NCBI GenBank assembly: GCA_002305725.1
Contig: DBQM01000060.1
Location: 1-38,641 of the forward strand
Source: Ruminococcus sp. UBA1394
Lineage (GTDB): Bacteria > Bacillota > Clostridia > Oscillospirales > Ruminococcaceae
Reading direction: 5' to 3'
Length of the DNA stretch: 38,641 bases
How positions within the stretch are numbered: the first letter of the stretch is position 1; each line of letters starts with the position of its first letter. A program made the translations under genes and the position numbers. Shown one piece after another: positions 6,521 to 15,383 of the stretch. The notes beneath the pieces are model-generated. The model made no database searches, was not told where the DNA came from, and worked only from the letters and a program-made list of their open reading frames with translations.

Positions 6521-9500
6521 ATGACATCTGTTAATCAGAAAATAAAATATTTTCTCAGAAGCCATAAATATCAGAGAATCAGAATTCTGATTTTACTGAT
6601 TTTGTCTGTTGCTGTGGTTTTTACGGTAATTACCGGTCTGATAAAGCCGGCTGTCAGCATGACAGGCGACCTTACCTGCACAGTTGAAGAACATATCCAT
6701 ACAGATGAATGCTACGCTGATGTTTTAGTCTGCGGACTGAATGAATCGCCGGTGCATTACCATGATGAAAACTGCTATGAACTGAAAAATGTTCTTGTAT
6801 GCAGTATAACTGATGAATCACATATACATACTGATGAATGTTATGAATCAGCAGAAGTACTTATCTGCAATCTTCCCGAAGGCGAAGGTCATACACATAC
6901 TGATAAATGTTGTGAACACAAACTTATATGTACCAAGCCGGAACATTTTCACAGCGAATCGTGTTATGAACAGGCTGAAGAAGCTGCACAGCTGTATAAC
7001 GAAGAAACGGAATATATTCTGATGGCAGATTTCAGCAATACTCTTTCTGCTGAAAGTGTAACATATCTTTCCGGAACGGATATTGACACAAATGTAAGTG
7101 TCAATTTCGGTGAACTTATATCCGGAGTTTCGTATAAGGAAACTTCTTCATCTTCAACTGACGAAAATATAAAGCCTGTTAAATTCACGGTCAATTATAC
7201 TCTTCCGTCAAATACACTTATGCAGGTTAATAATAACAAGCAGATATATTATAAACTACCTGACAATGTTATTATTACAGATGCACAGAGCGGTCCTGTT
7301 AAAGAAAACGGAATACAGACCGGTACATATCAGATAACAAATGACGGATATATTATTATTGACTTTGATCCAAACTATGTAAAAGACGGTTCTTCGGAAA
7401 TAACCGGTGATATTTCTTTTGTTGCAAATGTAAAAAGAACTGATTCATCAGCTGACAAAGAAACCGTAACTATGGGCAATGTTTCGGTTGATGTTGATTT
7501 TTCCACTATTACAGAAAATAAATCTGATTTGTCTGTTGAAAAAAGTAACAGCGGCTACGATAAAGATTCCAGGACGATAAGCTATAATATTGAAATTTCA
7601 AGTGTCAACGGCTCCGGTGACGGTGATATTACTGTAACTGATTATCTTGCTGATGCAGACAGCAGTCTGATAAAGCTGAACCTTACAGACGGTCAGACAA
7701 TTGAGGTAACTAAAACCCATGCTGACAATACAACTGAAACCGTGACAGCTACTGTATCTGTCGGGGCTGACGGCAAAGTAACGTTAAGCGGTCTTGCTTC
7801 ACTTTCGGCAGGGGAAAAATATTCATTCGGATATTCAGCACAGCTGACCCCCGGAGATAAAGCCACAATTATTAATGCAAACAATAAAATAAGTGTTACA
7901 AACGGAACGCTTACAGCGGAAGATGATGATTATCTCAGCGTTGCAACAGGTTGTATACTTACAAAATCGGGAACTTATAACGATAAAACTGATAATATTG
8001 AATGGACAATTAAAATCCTCAATCCTTATGGCATAGATATAAACGGTTATACTGTTACTGACCAGATGCTGAGCCAGACTGTCACTGGAACGTTAAAAGT
8101 TCTTGACCAGAACTGGAATGTTGTTGAAAGTGCAGGTACTCTTGATACCACTAATAATACTTTCACATTCAGCAGCCTGACCGGAACTGAATACCGGCTT
8201 GTATATCAGACAAAATCGCCCGACCACGGTAAAACCATATCAAATAAAGCTGCGCTGAAAGATGACACAGGTACATCTGTCAATGAAGATATAGGTCAGG
8301 CATATGTCGGTTCAGACAGACAGTATATCAGCAAAGGCGGATACTCAAAGGGATTTGACATCAGCGGTAATGTTACAATTGGCTGGTCTGTTTCTCTCCA
8401 GTTCCAGGAAGGCGATTTTGCCGGCAAAACATATACTGATACAATGACAACTGATAAAACAGAGCATTATATGACAGTAAGTCAGTTTAACGGAATGACT
8501 CTTACAGGTACAAAACCAAATTATGAAAAGGTTTCACTTGTAAAAGGAACTGATTATACAGTTCAGTACTTTGATTTCTCCGGTAATGAAATAACAGGTC
8601 CGGAAGCGGAAAATATTAAAGTATGTTCATATAAAATTACTTTTGCTGATAATGAAACAATTCAGTCATTGTCGGATATAGAAATCGTATATGAGAGTAT
8701 TGGTGTTATCAGTGACACAATGACAGTTGGAGAATCTGTTAATTTCAATAATAAAGCTGAGTTTAACAGTATTTATGCTGATGCTTCATACACAGAAACA
8801 AAAAAAGAGGCTTTAAAGAAATATGACGATTTAAACTGGGGACAGTCTGAAACAACACATAAGACAACTGAGCTTACAAAAACTGAAAGCGGAGAGTATA
8901 TTCTCAAATGGGTTATTATTGCCAATGAAAGCAACAACTACGGCAGCAATGATGTCGAACTTTTTGACACTCTTCCGGAGGGCGTAACTTTTATTGAAAG
9001 CTCTGTTGCTTTTATGAAACATAACGGCTCATATTATGAAACTGCTTCGGGAATGGAAACTGTTTTTAATGCTGAAACCAATCAGATTGTTTTTAAAATT
9101 CCGGGGTCAGTTCATGGCGGTAAAGCTTTCCGTATTGATTACAGTGTATCGGTAACAGAAAATTTCATTCTTGCTAACAAGAGCGGAGATTCAACTTCAT
9201 TTGTGAATACTGTAACTGACGGTACAAATACTGCCTCTCAGACACAGAAGATATCTTTCCCTCTGATTACTAAAACTGGTTCTGACCCTGACGAAACATA
9301 TGACGGTGACATTGCATACACCATTGACATAAATCCTTATGCGCTTGATTTGTCTGATACTGATACAATTACGGTTACAGACCTTTTACCGCATTATTCA
9401 AAAAAGGATGAAAACGGAAACTTTGTTTATGGCTGGGGATATTCAGCTACTCTTGTAAATCTGAAAGTGATTGATGCTAAAACTAATGAGGAACTTGCCC

Positions 9501-10957
9501 CGTCTGAATACAGGCTCACATATTCAGATGAGGAGATTAATACTGTAAATTATGCAAAGTTTATAGCAGAACTTCCCGATGAAAGACATCTGAAAATACA
9601 GTATATCTATCATCTTGCATCTAACAGCCAAAGCGGATATAAAGGCAAGATTGAGAATACAGCCTATATTGATTATGGCACAGGCAGTCAGGAATCCTAT
9701 TATCAGAATAATTATGATCTTGAAAAGGAGAGCAATGCACATACTGCAACTTCTGATTATATCAGAATTTACAAGGTGGATTCTCAAAATTATGCTATCC
9801 GTTTGGGAAGTGCAGAGTTTAATCTGTATCAATGGCAGGAAAGCAGCTGGCAGCCGCTTCTGAATCAGTCCAAAGAGGAAGACGGCAGTATAACACCAAT
9901 ATGGGGAACTGAATCTGACACACCTTTGAGTCTGGTTACAGATGATGCAAACGGCAGTTATCTGCTGCCGGAGCTTAAATCGGGTGTCCTTTACAAACTG
10001 ATTGAAATAAAGGCACCGGAAAACTATGTTCCCCGTACAGCGCCATATTATTTCGTTCTTAATTCAATTCCGTCAGACCTGCCGGAAGGTGTGCAGACAG
10101 CAAAGATAGCAACGCTTTTAAAGGGCGGTATTATCAATGTTGAAAATTCACCAATGACAAATGTTGAAATGAAAGTCAGCAAGCACTGGGGAACTGATAC
10201 TTCTTCCCAGCCGGTAGATGTTCAGCTGCTGGTGTCAGAAACTCCGCCGGATTTGCCAAAAACTATCACAGTAAATATTACTGATAGTAAAGGACGTAAT
10301 ATTACAAAAAAATTTGAAATAGATTCAAATGAAAATATTGAGCTGACAGTTAATACATTAAATGCTTACTGGAAAAGTGATTCTTTTACAGTTAATGGTA
10401 TAAACGTTGATTCCTCAAAAGTATTAAAAAATGAAATATGGCAGGATTCTTCTGAAACTGAATTAAAATCTTATGTGAAGTATACGCTTGGGACAGTAAT
10501 CGAAAGTGCGGAGGTTGCAATATATTTCAGTGAGTCTTATGATTACAGTAAGTATGATATTAAGCTGACAAACTGTACTGAAGTTTCTGAGGGAGATGTT
10601 CAGGTAATAAAAATACCGTCAGACGCAGTTCCGGTTGCCAATAATTCGACAATGACACTCAATGAGGCAAACAGCTGGACTTATACCTGGACTGATCTGC
10701 CGCAATGCAAATCTGATGGTACACTGTATTACTACTATGTTAAGGAACTGACTGAAATTAACGGTTACACAGCAGAGTATGATACAAACGGAATCAACGG
10801 CGGCGAAGTTAATATTACCAATCGCATGGAAGCTCAGAAACAGACTCTTCCGGAAACAGGTGGAAATGGAATGCAAAAAATATTTCTGACCGGATTTATT
10901 CTTATGATTGTTCCGGTATTGTGTTACCTTATCAATCGGCGGAAAAAGAGATGTTAA
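6521..10957 (+). CDS. Large LPXTG surface adhesin, probable pilus tip protein, with N-terminal Cys/His repeats
   Basis: A 1478-residue exported protein. A hydrophobic signal segment spans about residues 20-40. Residues 53-149 hold five copies of C-x(4-7)-H-x-H-x3-C (for example H58-x-H60 and C64), a likely metal-binding or disulfide region. From about 340 to 1075 there are five repeated beta-rich modules, each opening with a K-(T/S) strand and an I-x-W/Y-x-I strand (about 341, 481, 602, 784, 916), like the intramolecular-isopeptide or DUF11-like modules of Gram-positive adhesins. A SpaA-type Cna_B domain follows (about 1080-1195, with YKLIEIKAPENY), then a Cna_B domain (about 1210-1432) interrupted by a large insert. 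The end is LPETG (1443-1447), a membrane helix and RRKKRC. AAAGGGGG precedes the ATG. Size and position in the cluster suggest the tip adhesin; the ligand is unknown. Confidence 0.88.
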   Translation: MTSVNQKIKYFLRSHKYQRIRILILLILSVAVVFTVITGLIKPAVSMTGDLTCTVEEHIHTDECYADVLVCGLNESPVHYHDENCYELKNVLVCSITDESHIHTDECYESAEVLICNLPEGEGHTHTDKCCEHKLICTKPEHFHSESCYEQAEEAAQLYNEETEYILMADFSNTLSAESVTYLSGTDIDTNVSVNFGELISGVSYKETSSSSTDENIKPVKFTVNYTLPSNTLMQVNNNKQIYYKLPDNVIITDAQSGPVKENGIQTGTYQITNDGYIIIDFDPNYVKDGSSEITGDISFVANVKRTDSSADKETVTMGNVSVDVDFSTITENKSDLSVEKSNSGYDKDSRTISYNIEISSVNGSGDGDITVTDYLADADSSLIKLNLTDGQTIEVTKTHADNTTETVTATVSVGADGKVTLSGLASLSAGEKYSFGYSAQLTPGDKATIINANNKISVTNGTLTAEDDDYLSVATGCILTKSGTYNDKTDNIEWTIKILNPYGIDINGYTVTDQMLSQTVTGTLKVLDQNWNVVESAGTLDTTNNTFTFSSLTGTEYRLVYQTKSPDHGKTISNKAALKDDTGTSVNEDIGQAYVGSDRQYISKGGYSKGFDISGNVTIGWSVSLQFQEGDFAGKTYTDTMTTDKTEHYMTVSQFNGMTLTGTKPNYEKVSLVKGTDYTVQYFDFSGNEITGPEAENIKVCSYKITFADNETIQSLSDIEIVYESIGVISDTMTVGESVNFNNKAEFNSIYADASYTETKKEALKKYDDLNWGQSETTHKTTELTKTESGEYILKWVIIANESNNYGSNDVELFDTLPEGVTFIESSVAFMKHNGSYYETASGMETVFNAETNQIVFKIPGSVHGGKAFRIDYSVSVTENFILANKSGDSTSFVNTVTDGTNTASQTQKISFPLITKTGSDPDETYDGDIAYTIDINPYALDLSDTDTITVTDLLPHYSKKDENGNFVYGWGYSATLVNLKVIDAKTNEELAPSEYRLTYSDEEINTVNYAKFIAELPDERHLKIQYIYHLASNSQSGYKGKIENTAYIDYGTGSQESYYQNNYDLEKESNAHTATSDYIRIYKVDSQNYAIRLGSAEFNLYQWQESSWQPLLNQSKEEDGSITPIWGTESDTPLSLVTDDANGSYLLPELKSGVLYKLIEIKAPENYVPRTAPYYFVLNSIPSDLPEGVQTAKIATLLKGGIINVENSPMTNVEMKVSKHWGTDTSSQPVDVQLLVSETPPDLPKTITVNITDSKGRNITKKFEIDSNENIELTVNTLNAYWKSDSFTVNGINVDSSKVLKNEIWQDSSETELKSYVKYTLGTVIESAEVAIYFSESYDYSKYDIKLTNCTEVSEGDVQVIKIPSDAVPVANNSTMTLNEANSWTYTWTDLPQCKSDGTLYYYYVKELTEINGYTAEYDTNGINGGEVNITNRMEAQKQTLPETGGNGMQKIFLTGFILMIVPVLCYLINRRKKRC

Positions 10958-10963
10958 TCATTC

Positions 10964-10993
10964 TTGGTTCGTCGTTAAAAATAAATGTATTAT
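10964..10993 (+). promoter_or_regulatory. Possible internal promoter before the major pilin
   Basis: TTGGTT, 18 bases, TATTAT, in the short gap between the adhesin and the pilin gene. The -35 match is poor. An extra promoter here would fit the need for excess major pilin, but this is weak. Confidence 0.3.
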
Positions 10994-11014
10994 AAAATGA
11001 AAGGATATGATTTT

Positions 11015-12538
11015 ATGAAAAATATCAAAAGAGTTTTTAGCCTTATGACTGTTGTTATGATGGTATTCTGTCTGAATATTTTCAGCGTGAATGTATCAGC
11101 AAGTGAGTACACAATAACAGTTAAAGCTCCGTCATCTGACAATGTTTCAATTGCTGGTCAGACATTTAATGCCTATAAGGTGTTCAGTCTTACTTACAGC
11201 GGTAATAATTATTCTTACACAGCAGATGAAACCTGTCTTGACTCAGATTATGAAGAAGTTAAATCATCAGTCGGAGCGACAGACTTCGCAGGTATTCTGA
11301 CAGCACTTGATACAGAAGCAAATGCCCGTAAATTTGCTGATGCAGTTTATAATACCTATATAAAGGATAAAACTCCGGCTATAGCAGGAACAGCAACTGC
11401 TGATGCTGATTCAGCAGTCATTGATGTAAATGAACCCGGCTATTTCCTGGTATTCGGAACAGGTGCTGACGGCAATAATACAACAGTAACATCTCTTGTA
11501 ATGCTGGGTACAACTGACACAACAGCCGAAATTACTGCAAAGGTTGATGCACCAACTATTACAAAGCAGATTAAGCATAACGAAACTGGTTCATGGGGCA
11601 ATGTGGGCGATAATCAGATAGGTGATACTGTGGAATATCGTTTCATTTCAGATATTCCTTACAATATTGCAAACTTCACAAGCTATGACTACATTATCCA
11701 TGATACCATGACTGCTGGTCTTACATTTGATGAAAGTTCAGTTAAAGTATACAAGGACGAGGGTAAGACAAGCCAGCTTGCTGATTCTTATGTAACTGTG
11801 ACTAAGACTGATTCACAGAACTTTACCGTTAAGATTGATGTTTTAGGTGCTGTAAATGCAGGCGCTTTGTCAGCAACAGACACACTTTATACATATTACA
11901 GTGCAACTCTTAATACAAGTGCATTAGTTGCAGCTTCAGCTCCGGATTCATCAAATCACAATGACAATACTGTATACCTTGAATACTCAAATAACCCATA
12001 TGACGCAACAACTGGTGAAACAACCACTTCACAGGTATATGAATGGACATTTAAATTTACTGTAAATAAGGTAGACTCTGAAAGTAATCCACTTGCAAAT
12101 GCTGTATTCAACATTAAAAGGGACGGAGCAAATATAAAATTCACCAAAACAGGAACTAATGAATATACAGTTGACCCAAGCGGTACCATTGAAGATATTA
12201 AAACTGATTTAACAGGTAGTTTTGTAATTAAGGGTCTTGATGATGAAACTGATTACACACTTTCCGAAAAGACTCCTCCTGCCGGTTATAACAAGGCAGA
12301 AGATACTGTATTCAGCATTCAGTCCGGATATGGTGCATCCGGAAATGAGCTTACATCACTTTCAGCTAATATTGGCGGAACTTCCGGTCAGCCGCTTTCT
12401 GTTAATGTAGTTAATAATTCCGGTTCAAAGCTTGTGGGTACAGGCGGTATTGGTACAACTATTTTCTATGTATCAGGCGGAATACTGATGATTGTAGCTG
12501 CTGTTCTTCTTATCACAAAGAAGCGCATGAACAAGTAA
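11015..12538 (+). CDS. Major pilin (isopeptide-forming fimbrial shaft subunit)
   Basis: A 507-residue exported pilin. I chose the ATG at 11015 over an in-frame ATG at 10985 because AAAGGA lies just before it and the protein then opens with a clean signal peptide (MKNIKRVFSLMTVVMMVFC, cleavage likely after VSA near residue 29). An N-terminal pilin domain is followed by a strand with lysines (AKVDAPTITKQIKHNETGSW) where shaft pilins carry their cross-linking lysine, then a beta domain ending near GETTTSQVYEW, then a SpaA-like Cna_B domain with the E-box YTLSEKTPPAGYN. The sorting signal reads LVGTG (473-477) in place of LPXTG, followed by a helix and KKRMNK. A class C sortase gene follows. Identity as major pilin rests on domain order, position and size. 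Confidence 0.87.
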   Translation: MKNIKRVFSLMTVVMMVFCLNIFSVNVSASEYTITVKAPSSDNVSIAGQTFNAYKVFSLTYSGNNYSYTADETCLDSDYEEVKSSVGATDFAGILTALDTEANARKFADAVYNTYIKDKTPAIAGTATADADSAVIDVNEPGYFLVFGTGADGNNTTVTSLVMLGTTDTTAEITAKVDAPTITKQIKHNETGSWGNVGDNQIGDTVEYRFISDIPYNIANFTSYDYIIHDTMTAGLTFDESSVKVYKDEGKTSQLADSYVTVTKTDSQNFTVKIDVLGAVNAGALSATDTLYTYYSATLNTSALVAASAPDSSNHNDNTVYLEYSNNPYDATTGETTTSQVYEWTFKFTVNKVDSESNPLANAVFNIKRDGANIKFTKTGTNEYTVDPSGTIEDIKTDLTGSFVIKGLDDETDYTLSEKTPPAGYNKAEDTVFSIQSGYGASGNELTSLSANIGGTSGQPLSVNVVNNSGSKLVGTGGIGTTIFYVSGGILMIVAAVLLITKKRMNK

Positions 12539-12543
12539 TAAAT

Positions 12544-12577
12544 AAAGATTAAGCAGGCAAAGCTTGTTGTAATCTTT
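12544..12577 (+). terminator. Terminator-like hairpin after the major pilin
   Basis: AAAGATT pairs with AATCTTT, with inner AAGC/GCTT pairing, 6 bases after the pilin stop. The T-run is only three bases, so it may act as a partial terminator or 3'-end stabiliser that keeps pilin mRNA above sortase mRNA. Confidence 0.4.
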
Positions 12578-12649
12578 CTGCCATATTTTGCGGCTGTTAT
12601 CTCAGCTGACAGTTAAAATGGCACCTGAAATAAAATATAATGTCTGGCG

Positions 12650-12668
12650 GCGGAGGAAAGTCCTCCGC
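12650..12668 (+). other. Perfect hairpin upstream of the class C sortase gene
   Basis: GCGGAGGA, loop AAG, TCCTCCGC: an 8-bp GC-rich stem ending 23 bases before the sortase start. There is no T-run, so it is not a simple terminator. The left arm contains a Shine-Dalgarno-like GGAGGA held in the stem; the true site (AAGGAG) is downstream and free. Confidence 0.5.
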
Positions 12669-12691
12669 TGAAAGGCATCAAGGAGTGTTCT

Positions 12692-13546
12692 ATGAGGAAA
12701 AGAAAAGTAAGTGTTTCAACAGTAATACTTGTAATTGTTTTTCTTGCAGGACTCTCCGTGATGCTTTATCCGATTATAAGCGATTACTGGAATTCAAAAA
12801 CTCAGAGCAGGGTCATTGCAGATTATGACAAACTCCTCAGCAATATGGATAATGAAACCTATAAGTCGATAATGGAAAACGCTGAGGATTATAACAATAA
12901 GCTTAAAAGGCTCTATAATCCTCTTGAAAATTACAATGAATTAGACGGCTACAATGACACACTTGAAGTTACCGGTACAGGAATAATGGGATATATCACT
13001 ATTCCCGGAATTGATGTAGAACTGCCGATATATCACGGCACAAGCGATAAGGTTCTGAATAATGCGGCAGGACATTTGCAGGGTTCAAGCCTGCCAATCG
13101 GGGGAGATAGCACTCATGCTGTTATTTCCGCACACAGAGGTCTGCCGTCGGCAAAACTTTTCAGCGACCTTGACGAGCTTGAAAAAGGTGACAGGTTTAC
13201 CATAACCGTTTTAAATGAGGTGCTGACCTATGAGGTTGACAAAATCCAGATAATTGAACCGGATGAGCTTGACAAGCTTGAAATTGTTGACGGCGAGGAC
13301 TATGTCACGCTTATTACCTGTACTCCTTACGGCATAAATACCCACAGACTGCTTGTAAGGGGAACCAGAGTTGAAACGGAAAATAAATTATCGGTGAGAG
13401 TTTCGGCAGACGCAGTTAAAATAGAACCGATTCTCGTTGCACCATTTGTGGCAATACCTGTTCTGATAATTTTTCTTATAGTTATGCTGGGATTTGATAA
13501 AAATAAAAAAACTGACGGTGGTGAGGATAATGAAAAATCTTTGTAA
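12692..13546 (+). CDS. Class C sortase (pilin polymerase)
   Basis: A 284-residue membrane transpeptidase that joins pilin sorting signals to lysines of neighbouring pilins. It has the class C layout: N-terminal helix (about 8-30), catalytic domain, C-terminal helix (about 247-268). The catalytic residues are visible as H148 in ISAHRG, C210 in TLITC and R219 in NTHR. The GTGIMGYITIPGIDVELPIYHG strand pair is typical. The region before it (LYNPLENYNELDGYND) occupies the place of the regulatory lid but lacks the usual DPF/DPW. AAGGAG precedes the ATG at 12692. It lies between major and minor pilin genes and overlaps the latter by 17 bases. Class assignment is firm; it should act on the pilins encoded next to it. 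Confidence 0.92.
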   Translation: MRKRKVSVSTVILVIVFLAGLSVMLYPIISDYWNSKTQSRVIADYDKLLSNMDNETYKSIMENAEDYNNKLKRLYNPLENYNELDGYNDTLEVTGTGIMGYITIPGIDVELPIYHGTSDKVLNNAAGHLQGSSLPIGGDSTHAVISAHRGLPSAKLFSDLDELEKGDRFTITVLNEVLTYEVDKIQIIEPDELDKLEIVDGEDYVTLITCTPYGINTHRLLVRGTRVETENKLSVRVSADAVKIEPILVAPFVAIPVLIIFLIVMLGFDKNKKTDGGEDNEKSL

Positions 13547-14507
13547 AATTACATCTGTTTTTGCAGTGTTTTTAATAATATTTACCTGTATGGGCAGTAT
13601 AGTAAATGCAGACAATTCTGATTCACTGACTATAATATGCCGTAAAGAAGATGTGATTTTAAGCGATATGGAATGGAAAATATTCTATGTTGCTGATATT
13701 AATGATTCCGGAAAATATAACGCCGTAAATAAATTTGCAGATTATCCTGTATCACTTGAAGACCAGTCAGTTTCAGCATTGCAGGAGGCAGCAGGAAAGT
13801 ACGAAACATATACAATAATAGATAACATCACCCCTTTGAATCATGGGGTTACTGATGAAAACGGAAAGGTAGTTTTCAGCACTCTTGAAACTGGTCTTTA
13901 TCTTGTGACCGGAGAACCGGTGAGAGTTGATGATATGGCTTATGTGCCGGTTCCGTCACTTATTGAGCTGAATGAAGAAAACAAGAACGGTACGTCATGG
14001 ACTTATGACCTTACTGCCCTGCCAAAGCTTAAAGTTCTGCCGGCAACAACGCTTATCAGGTCGCAATATACCGTAAAAAAAGAATGGCTTAATGATAACG
14101 AAGGCATAAGACCGGAGTATGTCACAGCTGTGTTATACAGAAACGGTGTTGAATTTTCAACTGCTGTGCTGAATGAGCAGAACAACTGGCAGTTTGTCTG
14201 GAATGACCTTTCTATGACTGCTGACTGGAAAATTGAGGAACAGAATGTTCCCGGAGGTTACACAGTAAGCTATACTGAAAGCAATGATATTGTCACTATA
14301 ACCAATACATATACGCCGATTTTAACGGGAACGTCATCATCTGGAAGTCACAGTTTATCATCAGCGTCAGGACTTATTACAGGCTCATCTGATAAACTGC
14401 CGCAGACGGGTATGCTTCTGTGGCCTGTTCCGGTACTGGGTATTTCAGGCATAGTTATTTTTATTGCCGGGTGGTTTATTTATAAAAGAGGTAAAAATGA
14501 AAAGTAA
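13530..14507 (+). CDS. Minor pilin with LPQTG sorting signal
   Basis: A 325-residue exported pilin. The ATG at 13530 is chosen over an upstream in-frame TTG because GGTGGTGAGG precedes it and it gives a proper signal peptide (MKNLCKITSVFAVFLIIFTC, cleavage likely after VNA). The start lies inside the sortase gene (17-base overlap), suggesting translational coupling. An N-terminal pilin domain (about 30-170) is followed by a Cna_B domain starting YTVKKEWLNDNEG with a late NNWQFVWNDL strand and TITNTY end, then a Ser/Gly-rich linker. The C-terminus has LPQTG (290-294), a helix and KRGKNEK. Small size and place after the class C sortase fit a basal pilin that links the fibre to the wall, but an ancillary role along the shaft is possible. 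Confidence 0.87.
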   Translation: MKNLCKITSVFAVFLIIFTCMGSIVNADNSDSLTIICRKEDVILSDMEWKIFYVADINDSGKYNAVNKFADYPVSLEDQSVSALQEAAGKYETYTIIDNITPLNHGVTDENGKVVFSTLETGLYLVTGEPVRVDDMAYVPVPSLIELNEENKNGTSWTYDLTALPKLKVLPATTLIRSQYTVKKEWLNDNEGIRPEYVTAVLYRNGVEFSTAVLNEQNNWQFVWNDLSMTADWKIEEQNVPGGYTVSYTESNDIVTITNTYTPILTGTSSSGSHSLSSASGLITGSSDKLPQTGMLLWPVPVLGISGIVIFIAGWFIYKRGKNEK

Positions 14508-15099
14508 AATCGGAATTTCCCTGATGATTGCCGGCTGTCTTGCAATAATAGCTGCCGTATGTCTTGTCGGACTGAATATCAGTTCAGATTACAGCAGCGG
14601 AAAAAAATCCGCTGAAGTTTTAGAGCAGCTTGAAAGTATAATTGAAAATAAGACTGAAAATTCAAAATATACTGAAAATACAAAAGAGGAAAGTTTAAAA
14701 CCGGTATCAATAGGCGATAATACATATGCAGGTATTATCAGTATTCCGAAAATTGGCATTGAACTGCCTGTAATGAGCAGCTGGAGTTATGAGAATCTCG
14801 ATATTTCTCCATGTTTATACTATGAAGATTCCGGAAAGATGGTAATAGCTGCGCATAATTTTTCAAGTCATTTCGGAAAAATTAAAGAACTTGTTTTCGG
14901 CGATTACATTGCTTTTACGGATTCCGGAAACAATGTTAAGATGTACGAGGTTATCAATACTGAAATACTCGACAGCAATGATATTGACCGAATGATAAGC
15001 GGTGATGACTGGGACCTTACCCTTTTTACCTGTACATTAAGCGGTACTCAGAGGGTGACTGTCAGGGCAAGGGAAATATCGGATTTCAAAAATAGCTAA
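14497..15099 (+). CDS. Second sortase (possible wall-anchoring sortase)
   Basis: A 200-residue sortase. The ATG at 14497 is preferred over an upstream in-frame ATG because AAAAGAGG sits before it and the protein then begins with a short charged segment and one membrane helix (6-27). After a polar linker (30-70) the catalytic domain shows YAGIISIPKIGIELPVM, H120 in AAHNFSSHFG, C179 in LTLFTC and R186 or R190 in TQRVTVRA. It lacks the C-terminal helix of class C enzymes and is short, so it is closer to housekeeping-type class A, D or E enzymes. It overlaps the minor pilin by 11 bases. A likely job is to attach finished pili, or the LPQTG/LPETG proteins, to the peptidoglycan. The exact class cannot be fixed by eye. 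Confidence 0.87.
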   Translation: MKSKIGISLMIAGCLAIIAAVCLVGLNISSDYSSGKKSAEVLEQLESIIENKTENSKYTENTKEESLKPVSIGDNTYAGIISIPKIGIELPVMSSWSYENLDISPCLYYEDSGKMVIAAHNFSSHFGKIKELVFGDYIAFTDSGNNVKMYEVINTEILDSNDIDRMISGDDWDLTLFTCTLSGTQRVTVRAREISDFKNS

Positions 15100-15121
15100 A
15101 TTATTTTTAAAAAATTACCTG

Positions 15122-15150
15122 TTATATAAAATCTCCGGTATGCCATAATA
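15122..15150 (+). promoter_or_regulatory. Candidate sigma-G promoter of the spore protein gene
   Basis: TTATA, 17-base spacer, CATAATA. The -10 fits the sigma-G/F pattern CATWNTA exactly and the -35 fits GHATR at four of five bases. It lies 38 bases before an alpha/beta SASP start, a gene class known to be sigma-G dependent in Bacillus. Confidence 0.55.
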
Positions 15151-15188
15151 TTAGTGCGGCATTAATAAAATTTAAAGGAGATTCAATT

Positions 15189-15368
15189 ATGAAAGGCGAA
15201 TTTACTCAGAAGGGCAAGGAAGCTCTCGAACGTTTTAAGATGGAAGCTGCAAGCGAGGTTGGCGTAAACCTGAAGCAGGGTTACAATGGCGACCTGACAG
15301 CAAGAGAAGCTGGTTCAATCGGGGGCCAGATGGTAAAGAAAATGATCGATGCCTATAAGGTTCAGTAA
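15189..15368 (+). CDS. Alpha/beta-type small acid-soluble spore protein
   Basis: A 59-residue DNA-binding spore protein. The sequence EALERFKMEAASEVGVNL followed by GDLTAREAGSIGGQMVKKM matches the family: helix 1 ending in the germination-protease region (EAASEVGV), a turn, and the G-S-I/V-G-G-x-M/I signature before helix 2. Such proteins coat forespore DNA and protect it from UV and chemical damage, then supply amino acids at germination. A strong AAAGGAG precedes the ATG, a sigma-G-like promoter lies upstream and a perfect palindromic terminator downstream, so the gene is its own transcription unit and not part of the pilus cluster. It is direct evidence that the organism, or its lineage, can sporulate. 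Confidence 0.93.
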   Translation: MKGEFTQKGKEALERFKMEAASEVGVNLKQGYNGDLTAREAGSIGGQMVKKMIDAYKVQ

Positions 15369-15383
15369 TTATTGATATATGAA

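Noticed and set aside
10985..11014. Longer N-terminus for the major pilin
   Set aside because: The extra ten residues contain the AAAGGA site of the downstream ATG and would spoil the signal peptide.
12640..12828. Short plus-strand open frame at the start of the sortase gene
   Set aside because: It overlaps the hairpin and the sortase start in another frame; the sortase frame has AAGGAG and full catalytic residues.
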